From NCBI GenBank assembly GCA_965657965.1, contig CBFHQM010000002.1, forward strand, positions 1-64,000: a stretch of 64,000 nucleotides of DNA, given 5' to 3'. Position 1 is the first letter of the stretch, and every line of letters begins with the position of its first letter. The stretch is from UBA8752 sp965657965. GTDB lineage: Bacteria; Bacteroidota; Bacteroidia; Flavobacteriales_D; Sanyastnellaceae. Shown here in pieces: positions 26,701 through 33,204 of the stretch. The translations under genes were made by a program, and so were the position numbers. The notes under the pieces were generated by a model. It was not told where the DNA came from, ran no database searches, and saw only the letters and a program-made list of their open reading frames with translations.

Positions 26701-26761
26701 AATTGTGGGGGTCAATGACTTATTGATCATGTTGGGGCTCTTCGGTGAACCCTGCGAATGA
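23744..26761 (+). CDS. Secreted lysyl-oxidase-like protein 1, EF-hand-like C-terminal tail
   Basis: 1005 residues from ATG 23744 (a GTG six bases earlier is possible). After the signal peptide (to LMSAQ) come a proprotein-convertase-P-like sandwich, a Gly-Cys-Thr-Asp repeat, a PKD domain, a DxGGDGF-type domain and a PPC-like domain. The lysyl oxidase domain spans about 517-690. It has the copper site CHNHYH (H587, H589, H591), K614 in GFKNGFC and Y649 in DIYSRFLDCQWVDIT. In human LOX the quinone cofactor joins K320 and Y355, also 35 residues apart. It should oxidise primary amines such as peptidyl lysine. A dockerin-like pair (about 750-800), a sandwich, and a double EF-hand-like C-terminus ending EPCE follow. 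Its paralogue at 33191 ends in a T9SS type A domain instead. Confidence 0.85.
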   Translation: MKLPLSYPIARVLAGLFLAFSSLMSAQDNMEANWTGILNGSEVGGVEVPAGCALTGFDISLDIVASGNNWAGDMAMAITAPNGNRIELGGYNMNFGYVDIGGWPADWNSNVDGNFTASFEGLDQYNLSGSGCWLIEFMNAWSNAGPSEYFATVTLIGLCDEGDFPGCTDPSAVNFNPCAMADDGTCTYPVLEAAFGWTSSCGLPETIGFDDQSSGNVQGWSWTFESGTPSTSIAPTPSVVWSTPGTYAVALTVNDADGETSTYTDSVNVGDNLHRLEIDFTPDAFPQETGFFVLGPNADTLHAGGIEGLDVCLPDGCAQVWLTDAGGDGFSLGGDYQIRYDGAVLRDGEHFDAFQLTLIGCPEGSSCDDPLPLNIGTQDTAQTLVSPMASTWYVLDVDTTGQYLFSTCDLTSCDTRIHLYDYCDMAVFTTSSEAFITMSEDDCETQSVVTPLLTSGQTIYIHIEGDCGEGVPFEASYLGGIPGCMNIEACNYLPIATAPDTCFLIGDPECPNIGPDLIINGPRAFSTLEFTTESSSDACMIEEGCLQGFGTREIVRFDTEIANIGTEDYFIGAPADNPEQFEWDACHNHYHYEGYAEYALYTSGGSPLPTIGFKNGFCIMDLGSCNYGGGPTKYTCSNMGITAGCQDIYSRFLDCQWVDITDLPGGEYTLVIRVNWDYSPDANGSFELSYANNAVAVCFSFERDAEGNATNFAKYQDCPVPLDCIGHPYGTAEPDCAGNCPGFLIKGDVDMNGEVDADDPLIYAGLLIEGESTDAPCVDLNGDGELSITDVALAADCAHYGHNHLGDNGVEDHCDWNGPLVVPNEEVQFSLILPHEDSSHVDIYVHNPNTWLSAWSLQLTGAQFSDLTPLFDTTGYHHFFHLSADGTAFGVALQDSLISKSTLPQALFRVNFTAPTAELCLLEAAEVTNHDRHNVAAQGGGCVIPGTFCLGDVNDNGLRDVGDLLSALAIFGCNTECGPSDVDSDGIVGVNDLLIMLGLFGEPCE
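26588..26761 (+). other. C-terminal double EF-hand/dockerin-like module of lysyl-oxidase-like protein 1
   Basis: The two units are DVNDNGLRDVGD and DVDSDGIVGVND. Both are followed by LL-x2-L-x2-FG, and cysteines bracket them. The protein ends one residue after the last Cys (EPCE). It takes the place that a T9SS type A domain occupies in the paralogue. Confidence 0.75.
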
Positions 26762-26810
26762 GCGCATAGCTCCCCGAAATTTGGGCCTCGGTGGCAGGCG
26801 GGTCGAGGAT

Positions 26811-26818
26811 TACCTTTG
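26811..26818 (+). promoter_or_regulatory. Candidate -7 box (TACCTTTG) upstream of icmF
   Basis: TACCTTTG is an exact match to the Bacteroidota TAnnTTTG element and lies 21 bases before the ATG at 26840. A -33 TTTG at the usual 19-base spacing is not evident. Confidence 0.45.
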
Positions 26819-26839
26819 CGGAGCTCCATTGAAACGCGC

Positions 26840-29800
26840 ATGGAAACCACACCCACATCCGATGCCCCTCAGGTCAAAGCGAAACGCTCTGGCCACCCCA
26901 TTCGAATCGTGACAGCAGCCTCGCTGTTTGACGGTCATGACGCCGCCATCAACATCATGCGGCGCATCCTCCAACGTTCTGGATGTGAAATCATTCATTT
27001 GGGCCACGACAGGTCGGTGGACGAAGTGGTCAATTGCGCCATTGAAGAGGATGCGCAGGCCATTGCCATGACTTCCTACCAAGGCGGTCACATGGAGTAC
27101 TTCAAATACATGAAGGACCTTCTCGACGAGCGTGGCGCTGGACACATTCGAATTTTTGGCGGAGGCGGAGGCACCATTCTTCCCACAGAGATTGCGGAGC
27201 TTCAAGCCTATGGCATTGAACGCATCTATCACCCCGACGATGGCCGAGAAATGGGCCTACAGGGCATGATTGACGACTTGATTCGCCGGTGCGACTTCCC
27301 TGTGGTAGGGAAGCCCAGTGGTGAGGCCGACCGGTTAACGGAGAAACGGGCTGGAGAAGTCGCCCGACTCATTAGCGCGGCCGAAGTCAATGCCGAGGCC
27401 TACTCGGGAATACTCGATCACATTCGCAGCGCATCTTCCACCGCAAAGGTGCCTGTGCTCGGCATCACCGGCACAGGTGGCGCAGGCAAAAGTTCTTTGG
27501 TCGACGAGCTGGTCCGGAGATTCCTGTTGGATTCCAAGGACAAAACGATGGCCATTGTATCGGTCGACCCGTCCAAGCGAAAAACCGGGGGCGCATTGTT
27601 GGGAGACCGCATTCGAATGAATGCCATCGCCTCGGACCGGGTGTACATGCGGTCTTTGGCTACGCGTCAATCCAACCTCGCCTTGAGCCGACACGTGGGA
27701 GATGCCTTGGACATTCTCAAGGCGGCCCGGTTCGACTTGATCGTCTTGGAGACCTCTGGTATCGGACAGAGCGACACCGAAATCATGGACCACAGTGATG
27801 TGGCCCTCTATGTGATGACACCCGAATTTGGCGCGGCTACGCAGCTCGAAAAAATCGACATGCTCGACTTTGCCGACGTGGTCGCCATCAACAAATTTGA
27901 CAAGCGCGGAGGGGCCGACGCCCTTCGTGACGTCCGCAAACAATACAAGCGAAACCACGAACTGTGGGACGCTCAGGACGACGGGCTGCCGATTTTTGGC
28001 ACCATCGCGTCTCAATTCAACGACCCGGGAACGCATCGCTTGTACCGCACTTTGATGAACGCCTTGGCCGAAAAAACAGGCGCGGCGTTGAACAGCACAT
28101 TTGGCGAAAATGCCGGTGAGAGCGAAAAAGTGCACGTGATTCCCCCCAAGCGAACTCGCTACTTGAGCGAAATCGCTGACGGCATTCGCGCATACAACGA
28201 TTGGACCCAACAACAAGCCGACGTCGCCGGTCGTCTCCAAGCCATCCGCATGGCCCAAAACGAGGTGAGCGATCCGGAGGCCAACAAGGTGCTCTCTGAA
28301 CGCGAAGCTTCTCTGGCCCGAGACTTGGACCCCAAGAACCTGCACTGGCTTGAGAATTGGCCCGCAGAGGCACAACGCTACCAGGCAGAAGACTACATCT
28401 TCGAAGTGCGGGGAAAAGAGATTCGCATTCCAACCACCACCAAAAGCCTCAGCCATCAAGACATCCCGAAGGTCAGCGTTCCTCGGCTCAAGGGTTGGAC
28501 CGATTTACTCCGTTGGAGTCTGCAGGAGAACCTTCCCGGGTACTTCCCCTTTACGGCGGGCATCTACCCTTTTAAGCGACAAGGCGAAGACCCCACCCGA
28601 ATGTTTGCCGGAGAAGGTGGGCCGGAACGGACCAACCGCCGCTTTCACTATGTGTCTGGCGACATGCCGGCCAAGCGACTCTCCACTGCCTTTGACTCCG
28701 TAACGCTGTATGGCCGCGATCCCGATCTCCGTCCCGACATCCATGGAAAAGTGGGCAATTCCGGAGTGAGCGTGTCCTCGTTGGACGACGCCAAACGCCT
28801 CTACAGTGGATTCGACCTGTGCGACCCCTCCACAAGTGTGAGCATGACCATCAACGGCCCCGCGCCCATGGTGCTGGCCTTTTTCCTGAATTCGGCCATT
28901 GACCAGCGTTGCGAGAAGCACATCCGCGAACACGGTTTGGAAGACCAAGTCGAGCGCGTCTTGCATGCTCGTTGGGAAAGCCAAGGCCTGGTGCGCCCCT
29001 CCTACCGGGGTGAATTGCCCGAAGGCAACAACGGCCTTGGGCTTCTGCTTTTGGGCTGCACTGGAGACGAAATTCTCGATGCGGACACCTACAGTGCTCT
29101 GGCGGCCGAGGCACTCTCCCAAGTGCGTGGCACCGTTCAAGCCGACATCCTCAAGGAAGACCAAGCGCAGAACACGTGCATCTTCTCTACCGAGTTTGCA
29201 CTGCGCTTGATGGGCGATGTTCAAGCCTACTTTATCGACCACAGCGTCCGCAACTTTTACTCGGTTAGCATCTCGGGCTACCACATTGCAGAAGCTGGTG
29301 CCAATCCCATCACTCAATTGGCCTTCACCTTGGCCAACGGCTTTACCTACGTGGAATATTACCTGAGTCGGGGGATGGACATTAACGCTTTCGGTCCCAA
29401 CCTGAGCTTTTTCTTCTCCAATGGAATCGATCCCGAATATGCGGTAATTGGCCGCGTTGCCCGCCGAATCTGGGCCAAAGCCATGGACCGCAAATACGGT
29501 GCGGATGAACGGGCGCAGAAGCTCAAGTACCACATTCAAACCAGTGGCCGATCGCTGCACGCTCAAGAGATCGACTTCAACGACATCCGGACCACGTTGC
29601 AGGCATTGTATGCGATTTACGACAACTGCAACTCCCTGCATACCAACGCCTTCGACGAAGCCATTACCACACCGACTGAAGCCAGTGTGCGGCGCGCAAT
29701 TGCAATTCAGCTCATCATCAACCGCGAGCTTGGTTTGGCCAAAAACGAAAACCCACTGCAAGGGTCCTTCATCATCGAGGAGCTCACAGATTTGGTAGAA

Positions 29801-30226
29801 GAAGCGGTCATGCTCGAATTCGATCGTTTGACCGAGCGCGGAGGCGTGCTTGGCGCGATGGAGACCATGTACCAACGGAGCCGAATTCAAGAAGAGTCTC
29901 TCCACTATGAGACGCTCAAACACACGGGTGAATACCCCATCATTGGCGTGAACACCTTCTTGTCCAAAGAAGGGTCTCCGACACTGGTGCCGGGAGAAGT
30001 GATCCGTGCGACCCCAGAGGAAAAACAGGGCCAAATCGAAGGCCTGTCGGCACTTCACCAAGCCCACCAAGGTCAAACCGAAGCCGCCTTGTTGCGTGTT
30101 CGGGACATTGCCGTTCAGCACGGCAACCTTTTCGATGAGTTGATGGAGGCGGTCAAGTACTGCTCACTGGGTCAGCTCACCGAGGCCATGTTTGAAGTGG
30201 GCGGCGCCTACCGCCGCAACATGTAA
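26840..30226 (+). CDS. icmF: Fused isobutyryl-CoA mutase (IcmF)
   Basis: 1128 residues from ATG 26840; the in-frame TTG at 26816 is unlikely. The order is that of IcmF. The N-terminal B12-binding domain (about 20-150) has LFDGHDAAINIM, with the cobalt-binding His, and FGGGGGTI. A MeaB-like G-protein chaperone (about 200-420) has Walker A GTGGAGKSS and NKFDKRGGAD. The large mutase domain (about 540-1128) has GIYPFKRQGEDPTRMFAGEG and GNSGVSVSSLDDAKRLY. Known IcmF enzymes interconvert isobutyryl- and butyryl-CoA, and some act on isovaleryl-CoA. The FKR context fits the branched/straight acyl-CoA class rather than methylmalonyl-CoA mutase. The enzyme would feed valine- or fatty-acid-derived acyl-CoA. 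An aminotransferase-fold protein follows in the same direction, but no clear BCAA-degradation operon is present. Confidence 0.93.
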   Translation: METTPTSDAPQVKAKRSGHPIRIVTAASLFDGHDAAINIMRRILQRSGCEIIHLGHDRSVDEVVNCAIEEDAQAIAMTSYQGGHMEYFKYMKDLLDERGAGHIRIFGGGGGTILPTEIAELQAYGIERIYHPDDGREMGLQGMIDDLIRRCDFPVVGKPSGEADRLTEKRAGEVARLISAAEVNAEAYSGILDHIRSASSTAKVPVLGITGTGGAGKSSLVDELVRRFLLDSKDKTMAIVSVDPSKRKTGGALLGDRIRMNAIASDRVYMRSLATRQSNLALSRHVGDALDILKAARFDLIVLETSGIGQSDTEIMDHSDVALYVMTPEFGAATQLEKIDMLDFADVVAINKFDKRGGADALRDVRKQYKRNHELWDAQDDGLPIFGTIASQFNDPGTHRLYRTLMNALAEKTGAALNSTFGENAGESEKVHVIPPKRTRYLSEIADGIRAYNDWTQQQADVAGRLQAIRMAQNEVSDPEANKVLSEREASLARDLDPKNLHWLENWPAEAQRYQAEDYIFEVRGKEIRIPTTTKSLSHQDIPKVSVPRLKGWTDLLRWSLQENLPGYFPFTAGIYPFKRQGEDPTRMFAGEGGPERTNRRFHYVSGDMPAKRLSTAFDSVTLYGRDPDLRPDIHGKVGNSGVSVSSLDDAKRLYSGFDLCDPSTSVSMTINGPAPMVLAFFLNSAIDQRCEKHIREHGLEDQVERVLHARWESQGLVRPSYRGELPEGNNGLGLLLLGCTGDEILDADTYSALAAEALSQVRGTVQADILKEDQAQNTCIFSTEFALRLMGDVQAYFIDHSVRNFYSVSISGYHIAEAGANPITQLAFTLANGFTYVEYYLSRGMDINAFGPNLSFFFSNGIDPEYAVIGRVARRIWAKAMDRKYGADERAQKLKYHIQTSGRSLHAQEIDFNDIRTTLQALYAIYDNCNSLHTNAFDEAITTPTEASVRRAIAIQLIINRELGLAKNENPLQGSFIIEELTDLVEEAVMLEFDRLTERGGVLGAMETMYQRSRIQEESLHYETLKHTGEYPIIGVNTFLSKEGSPTLVPGEVIRATPEEKQGQIEGLSALHQAHQGQTEAALLRVRDIAVQHGNLFDELMEAVKYCSLGQLTEAMFEVGGAYRRNM

Positions 30227-30236
30227 CCCCTTGGCC

Positions 30237-30953
30237 GTGCAGGTGTCTCTTTGGTCTGGACCGCGTTCCATGAGCACAGCGCTCATGTACAGCTTTGCGC
30301 AACGCCCAGATACGCGGGTGATCGATGAACCGTTGTACGGCCATTTTTTGCGCCGCACCGGGGTCAGTCGCCCTTGTCGCGAAGCCACACTCGCCGCAAG
30401 GCCGTCCGCAGCCGAAGCTGTCTTGTCTTATATGTTGCCCACGGCCGAGGAGAAAACCGGCAGCGGATTGCTGTTTCATAAGCACATGGCCAACCATTTT
30501 CACGGATTGCCATGGGCGGCCTTTCAGGAACACCGGCACGTGCTGTTGTTCCGAAATCCCGCTGCCGTCATGGCCTCTTATGGCGCGCACATTGAACGCC
30601 CAACCATGTTGGACTTGGGATACAACGATCAACTCGAACTGCTTCAAAAGCTGGATTCAGAGGGACGCCCCCCTGTGGTCATCTGCAGCGACAGACTCCA
30701 GGCTGCACCACGCGAACAACTCCAAGCCCTCTGTGCCCAACTGGAGCTTCCTTGGGCTCCCGAAATGATGTCGTGGACAGCAGGTCCACTGCCCGAAGAT
30801 GGGCCTTGGGCGCCTTGGTGGTATTCTGGAATTCACACGTCCACAGGTTGGGAGGCTCGTCCGCCGAAATCCCACCGCGTACCCGAACACTTGACTGAAT
30901 TGCACGCATCCTGTTTGGACGCGTATCATGCACTCCTTGAACGCGCACTCTAA
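30237..30953 (+). CDS. Sulfotransferase-like P-loop protein
   Basis: About 238 residues from GTG 30237, where similarity to this family begins (VQVSLWSGPRSMSTALM). An in-frame ATG at 30192 would overlap icmF by 35 bases and add no recognisable sequence. The N-terminal loop SGPRSMSTALMYSFAQRP resembles the PAPS 5'-phosphosulfate loop of sulfotransferases, and LLFRNPAAVMASYG resembles the 3'-phosphate site. The stop codon overlaps the start of the next gene by one base (TAATG), so the two are co-translated. From memory, similar sulfotransferase-like proteins occur beside or fused to BCAT-like proteins elsewhere, but the substrate of the pair is not known to me. Confidence 0.75.
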   Translation: MQVSLWSGPRSMSTALMYSFAQRPDTRVIDEPLYGHFLRRTGVSRPCREATLAARPSAAEAVLSYMLPTAEEKTGSGLLFHKHMANHFHGLPWAAFQEHRHVLLFRNPAAVMASYGAHIERPTMLDLGYNDQLELLQKLDSEGRPPVVICSDRLQAAPREQLQALCAQLELPWAPEMMSWTAGPLPEDGPWAPWWYSGIHTSTGWEARPPKSHRVPEHLTELHASCLDAYHALLERAL

Positions 30954-31879
30954 TGGCCAAATACAACCAACCCGACCCACGAAACGAACGGACCCTGTGC
31001 TGGGTAGATGGCCTTGTGCCTCGGGATCAGGCCAAAGTGCATGTCTTGGACAGTGTGGTTCAAGGCGGAGACGCCGTTTGGGAGGGTTTGCGCATCACCC
31101 AAGGCCATGCCATTCAACTCGAAGCCCACATCGATCGCCTCTTGGACTCCGCGCATGCATTGGCCTTTGCAGACATCCCTAACCGAGCATCCGTGAAGTC
31201 GGCCATCTTCGAAACACTCCTCGCCAATGGCATGCGTGATGGCGTCCATTGCCGAATCACCTTGACGCGCGGCCTAAAGTCAACCAGTGGCATGGACCCC
31301 CGCCTCAATGTGCACGGTCCTACCCTGATTGTGGTCCCCGAGTACAAAGGCATGGTCTACGGAGATGAGGGCATTCGCTTGATCACCAGCACCATTCGTC
31401 GCAACAGTCCCCAGTTTCTTGACAGCCACATTCACCACAACAACTTGCTCAACAACATCCTCGCCAAAATCGAAGCCAATGTGGCCGGCATGGACGATGC
31501 GGTGATGCTGGATGACCGTGGGTTCCTCGCCGAGACCAACGCCACCAATCTTTTCCTGGTCCGCAAAGGAGAACTGTTGACCCCCTTTGCCCATGCCTGC
31601 CTTCCTGGTCTCACGCGCCAATTCGTTCTGGATGCCGCACAAGACGCGGACATTCGAGCGCGGGAGGCCAACCTAACCTTAACCGAACTGTACACTGCCG
31701 ACGAGGCTTTTACCACGGGAACAATGGGCGCTCTCGCTCATGTGGTCGAGGTCGATGGCCGCCGCATTGCCAACGGAGAAAAAGGCCCCCTCACCCTCCA
31801 GCTTCAGCGAGCCTATGGTGACCACATCATGGCCACAGCCACGGCCCTCCCGAAAGCGCCCTCAACCGACACCGAATGA
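30953..31879 (+). CDS. Class IV aminotransferase-fold protein lacking the PLP lysine
   Basis: 308 residues that align with branched-chain aminotransferases: LDSVVQGGDAVWEGLR, RLLDSA, the LLNNILAKIEAN core, AVMLDDRGFLAETNATNLF, LLTPFAHACLPGLTR and the TTGTMGALAHV loop. The PLP-binding lysine of the family sits in VKSLNYLNN-type sequence. Here the equivalent is IHHNNLLNN, so the lysine is replaced by His161. The rest of the cofactor pocket looks conserved. It may therefore not be an ordinary transaminase, or may use PLP without a Schiff-base lysine. It lies in a compact operon with the sulfotransferase-like gene before it and a small membrane protein after it (ATGA overlap). Confidence 0.82.
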   Translation: MAKYNQPDPRNERTLCWVDGLVPRDQAKVHVLDSVVQGGDAVWEGLRITQGHAIQLEAHIDRLLDSAHALAFADIPNRASVKSAIFETLLANGMRDGVHCRITLTRGLKSTSGMDPRLNVHGPTLIVVPEYKGMVYGDEGIRLITSTIRRNSPQFLDSHIHHNNLLNNILAKIEANVAGMDDAVMLDDRGFLAETNATNLFLVRKGELLTPFAHACLPGLTRQFVLDAAQDADIRAREANLTLTELYTADEAFTTGTMGALAHVVEVDGRRIANGEKGPLTLQLQRAYGDHIMATATALPKAPSTDTE

Positions 31880-32331
31880 ATCCCCTTCTTCGCAACATCA
31901 TGGCCGGTTTTGCCGGTGCTGTCGTGAGCATACCGGCCAACATGCTCCTCCTCTCGCCACTGGCCTCACTCACAGGCGCACCAACATTGCCACCGCCGCC
32001 AGAAGGCGCCACACTGGCCGAAGTCCAAGCCCTTTATGCGCCATTGATTGCTGCGATGGAGCCACTGCATTTTGTCAGCCCCATCCTCTCCCATTGGAGT
32101 GGTGCCTTCTGGGGCGCGTTTGCTGCGGCCTGTCTCACCTCCAATCAAAAGCCCTTGGTACCCTTGATCGTTGCCGGATTTGTGATGATTGGCGGCGTTT
32201 GGATGGCCGTTATGACGCCCGGACAACCCTGGTGGGCTTGGACACTCGACTTGACCGGGTACCTGCCCATGGGTGGTTTGGGATGGACCTTGGCAACAGC
32301 GTTGCGCCGCAAACGCCAACACGGCGGATAA
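31876..32331 (+). CDS. Small four-helix membrane protein, function unknown
   Basis: 151 residues with about four hydrophobic helices (GFAGAVVSIPANMLLLSP, SGAFWGAFAAACL, LIVAGFVMIGGVWMAVM, LDLTGYLPMGGLGWTLAT) and a short proline-rich loop (TLPPPPEG). I recognise no family. Its start overlaps the stop of the aminotransferase-fold gene by four bases, and the EamA transporter begins 15 bases later, so it is part of the same operon. Confidence 0.6.
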   Translation: MNPLLRNIMAGFAGAVVSIPANMLLLSPLASLTGAPTLPPPPEGATLAEVQALYAPLIAAMEPLHFVSPILSHWSGAFWGAFAAACLTSNQKPLVPLIVAGFVMIGGVWMAVMTPGQPWWAWTLDLTGYLPMGGLGWTLATALRRKRQHGG

Positions 32332-32346
32332 CCCCCTTACGCTCAG

Positions 32347-33204
32347 ATGTCCCGCGGCCTTCTTCTCATGCTCCAATCTGTGGTGCTGTACACATCGGCT
32401 AACCTGCTGGTGAAGGCGCTGGCGTTCTTGCCCACACAGCAACTGGTCTTCCTGCGCAGCGCAATCAGCTTGGTCTTTTGTGCGTTTTGGCTGTGGAAAG
32501 CGGGCGCTCCATTGATGGGCAACAATCGGAAATGGTTGGTGGTCCGCGGCCTGTCTGGCATGGTCGCCCTGACCCTCTTTTTTCACACCATTCGTCACAT
32601 TCCGCTGGCCAGTGCCACGGTCATTCAATACCTCTCCCCCATTTTCACCATCCTTCTGGCCATCCTGTTCGATGGGCAGAGAATCAAGCCCCACCGTTGG
32701 CTGTACTTCGGTGCAGCCTTTGGCGGCATTTTAATGGTCAAGGGATTTGATGCCCGTGTGTCTTGGCTTTACCTGTCCATGGGATTGGGCAGTGCCGCAC
32801 TGGCTGCACTGGCTTATTTGGCCACGATTAAATGTCGCGAAACCGACAGTCCCGTTGGCATTGTCACCTATTTCCACCTGTTGGCCACGCCCATCATGGG
32901 CAGCTGGAGTTTGGCCACATGGCACCCCATGGGCCTTTCGGACTGGGGAATGGCCATTGGCATTGGCGCATTGTCTCTGATTGCCCAAGTCTCCATGACC
33001 AAGGCATTGCATTTGGAAGATGCTGCGCGCGTGATGCCCTTCAAATACTTCGGGGCCATTTTGGCTTTGGGCATGGCCAATCTCGTTTTTGGCGAGGTCG
33101 TGGCCGGGTGGTCTCTTGTGGGCATCGTGGTTGTGCTGGCCGCCGTGACCGCCAACACCCTCTCGGGCAACCGCGAGAAACGAAAAGCCCTTAGCGCACG
33201 GTAA
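32347..33204 (+). CDS. EamA/DMT-family transporter
   Basis: 285 residues with ten predicted TM helices in two EamA repeats. Landmarks are FLRSAISLVFCAFWLW, RGLSGMVALTLFFHTIRHIPLASATVIQYLSP and the second repeat ending VFGEVVAGWSLVGIVVVL. Members export metabolites or amino acids in the inner membrane; the substrate is not predictable. It is the last gene of the sulfotransferase/aminotransferase operon. Its 3' end overlaps the convergent lysyl-oxidase-like gene by 14 bases. Confidence 0.9.
   Translation: MSRGLLLMLQSVVLYTSANLLVKALAFLPTQQLVFLRSAISLVFCAFWLWKAGAPLMGNNRKWLVVRGLSGMVALTLFFHTIRHIPLASATVIQYLSPIFTILLAILFDGQRIKPHRWLYFGAAFGGILMVKGFDARVSWLYLSMGLGSAALAALAYLATIKCRETDSPVGIVTYFHLLATPIMGSWSLATWHPMGLSDWGMAIGIGALSLIAQVSMTKALHLEDAARVMPFKYFGAILALGMANLVFGEVVAGWSLVGIVVVLAAVTANTLSGNREKRKALSAR

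Noticed and set aside
26588..26761. Reading the C-terminal module as evidence of a cellulosome
   Set aside because: There is no cohesin or scaffoldin in the window, no glycoside hydrolase, and the lineage is not known for cellulosomes. Only the EF-hand pattern is shared.
28505..30121. 538-codon open frame antisense to icmF
   Set aside because: It lies wholly within the conserved mutase domain on the other strand, with no recognisable motif or start context.
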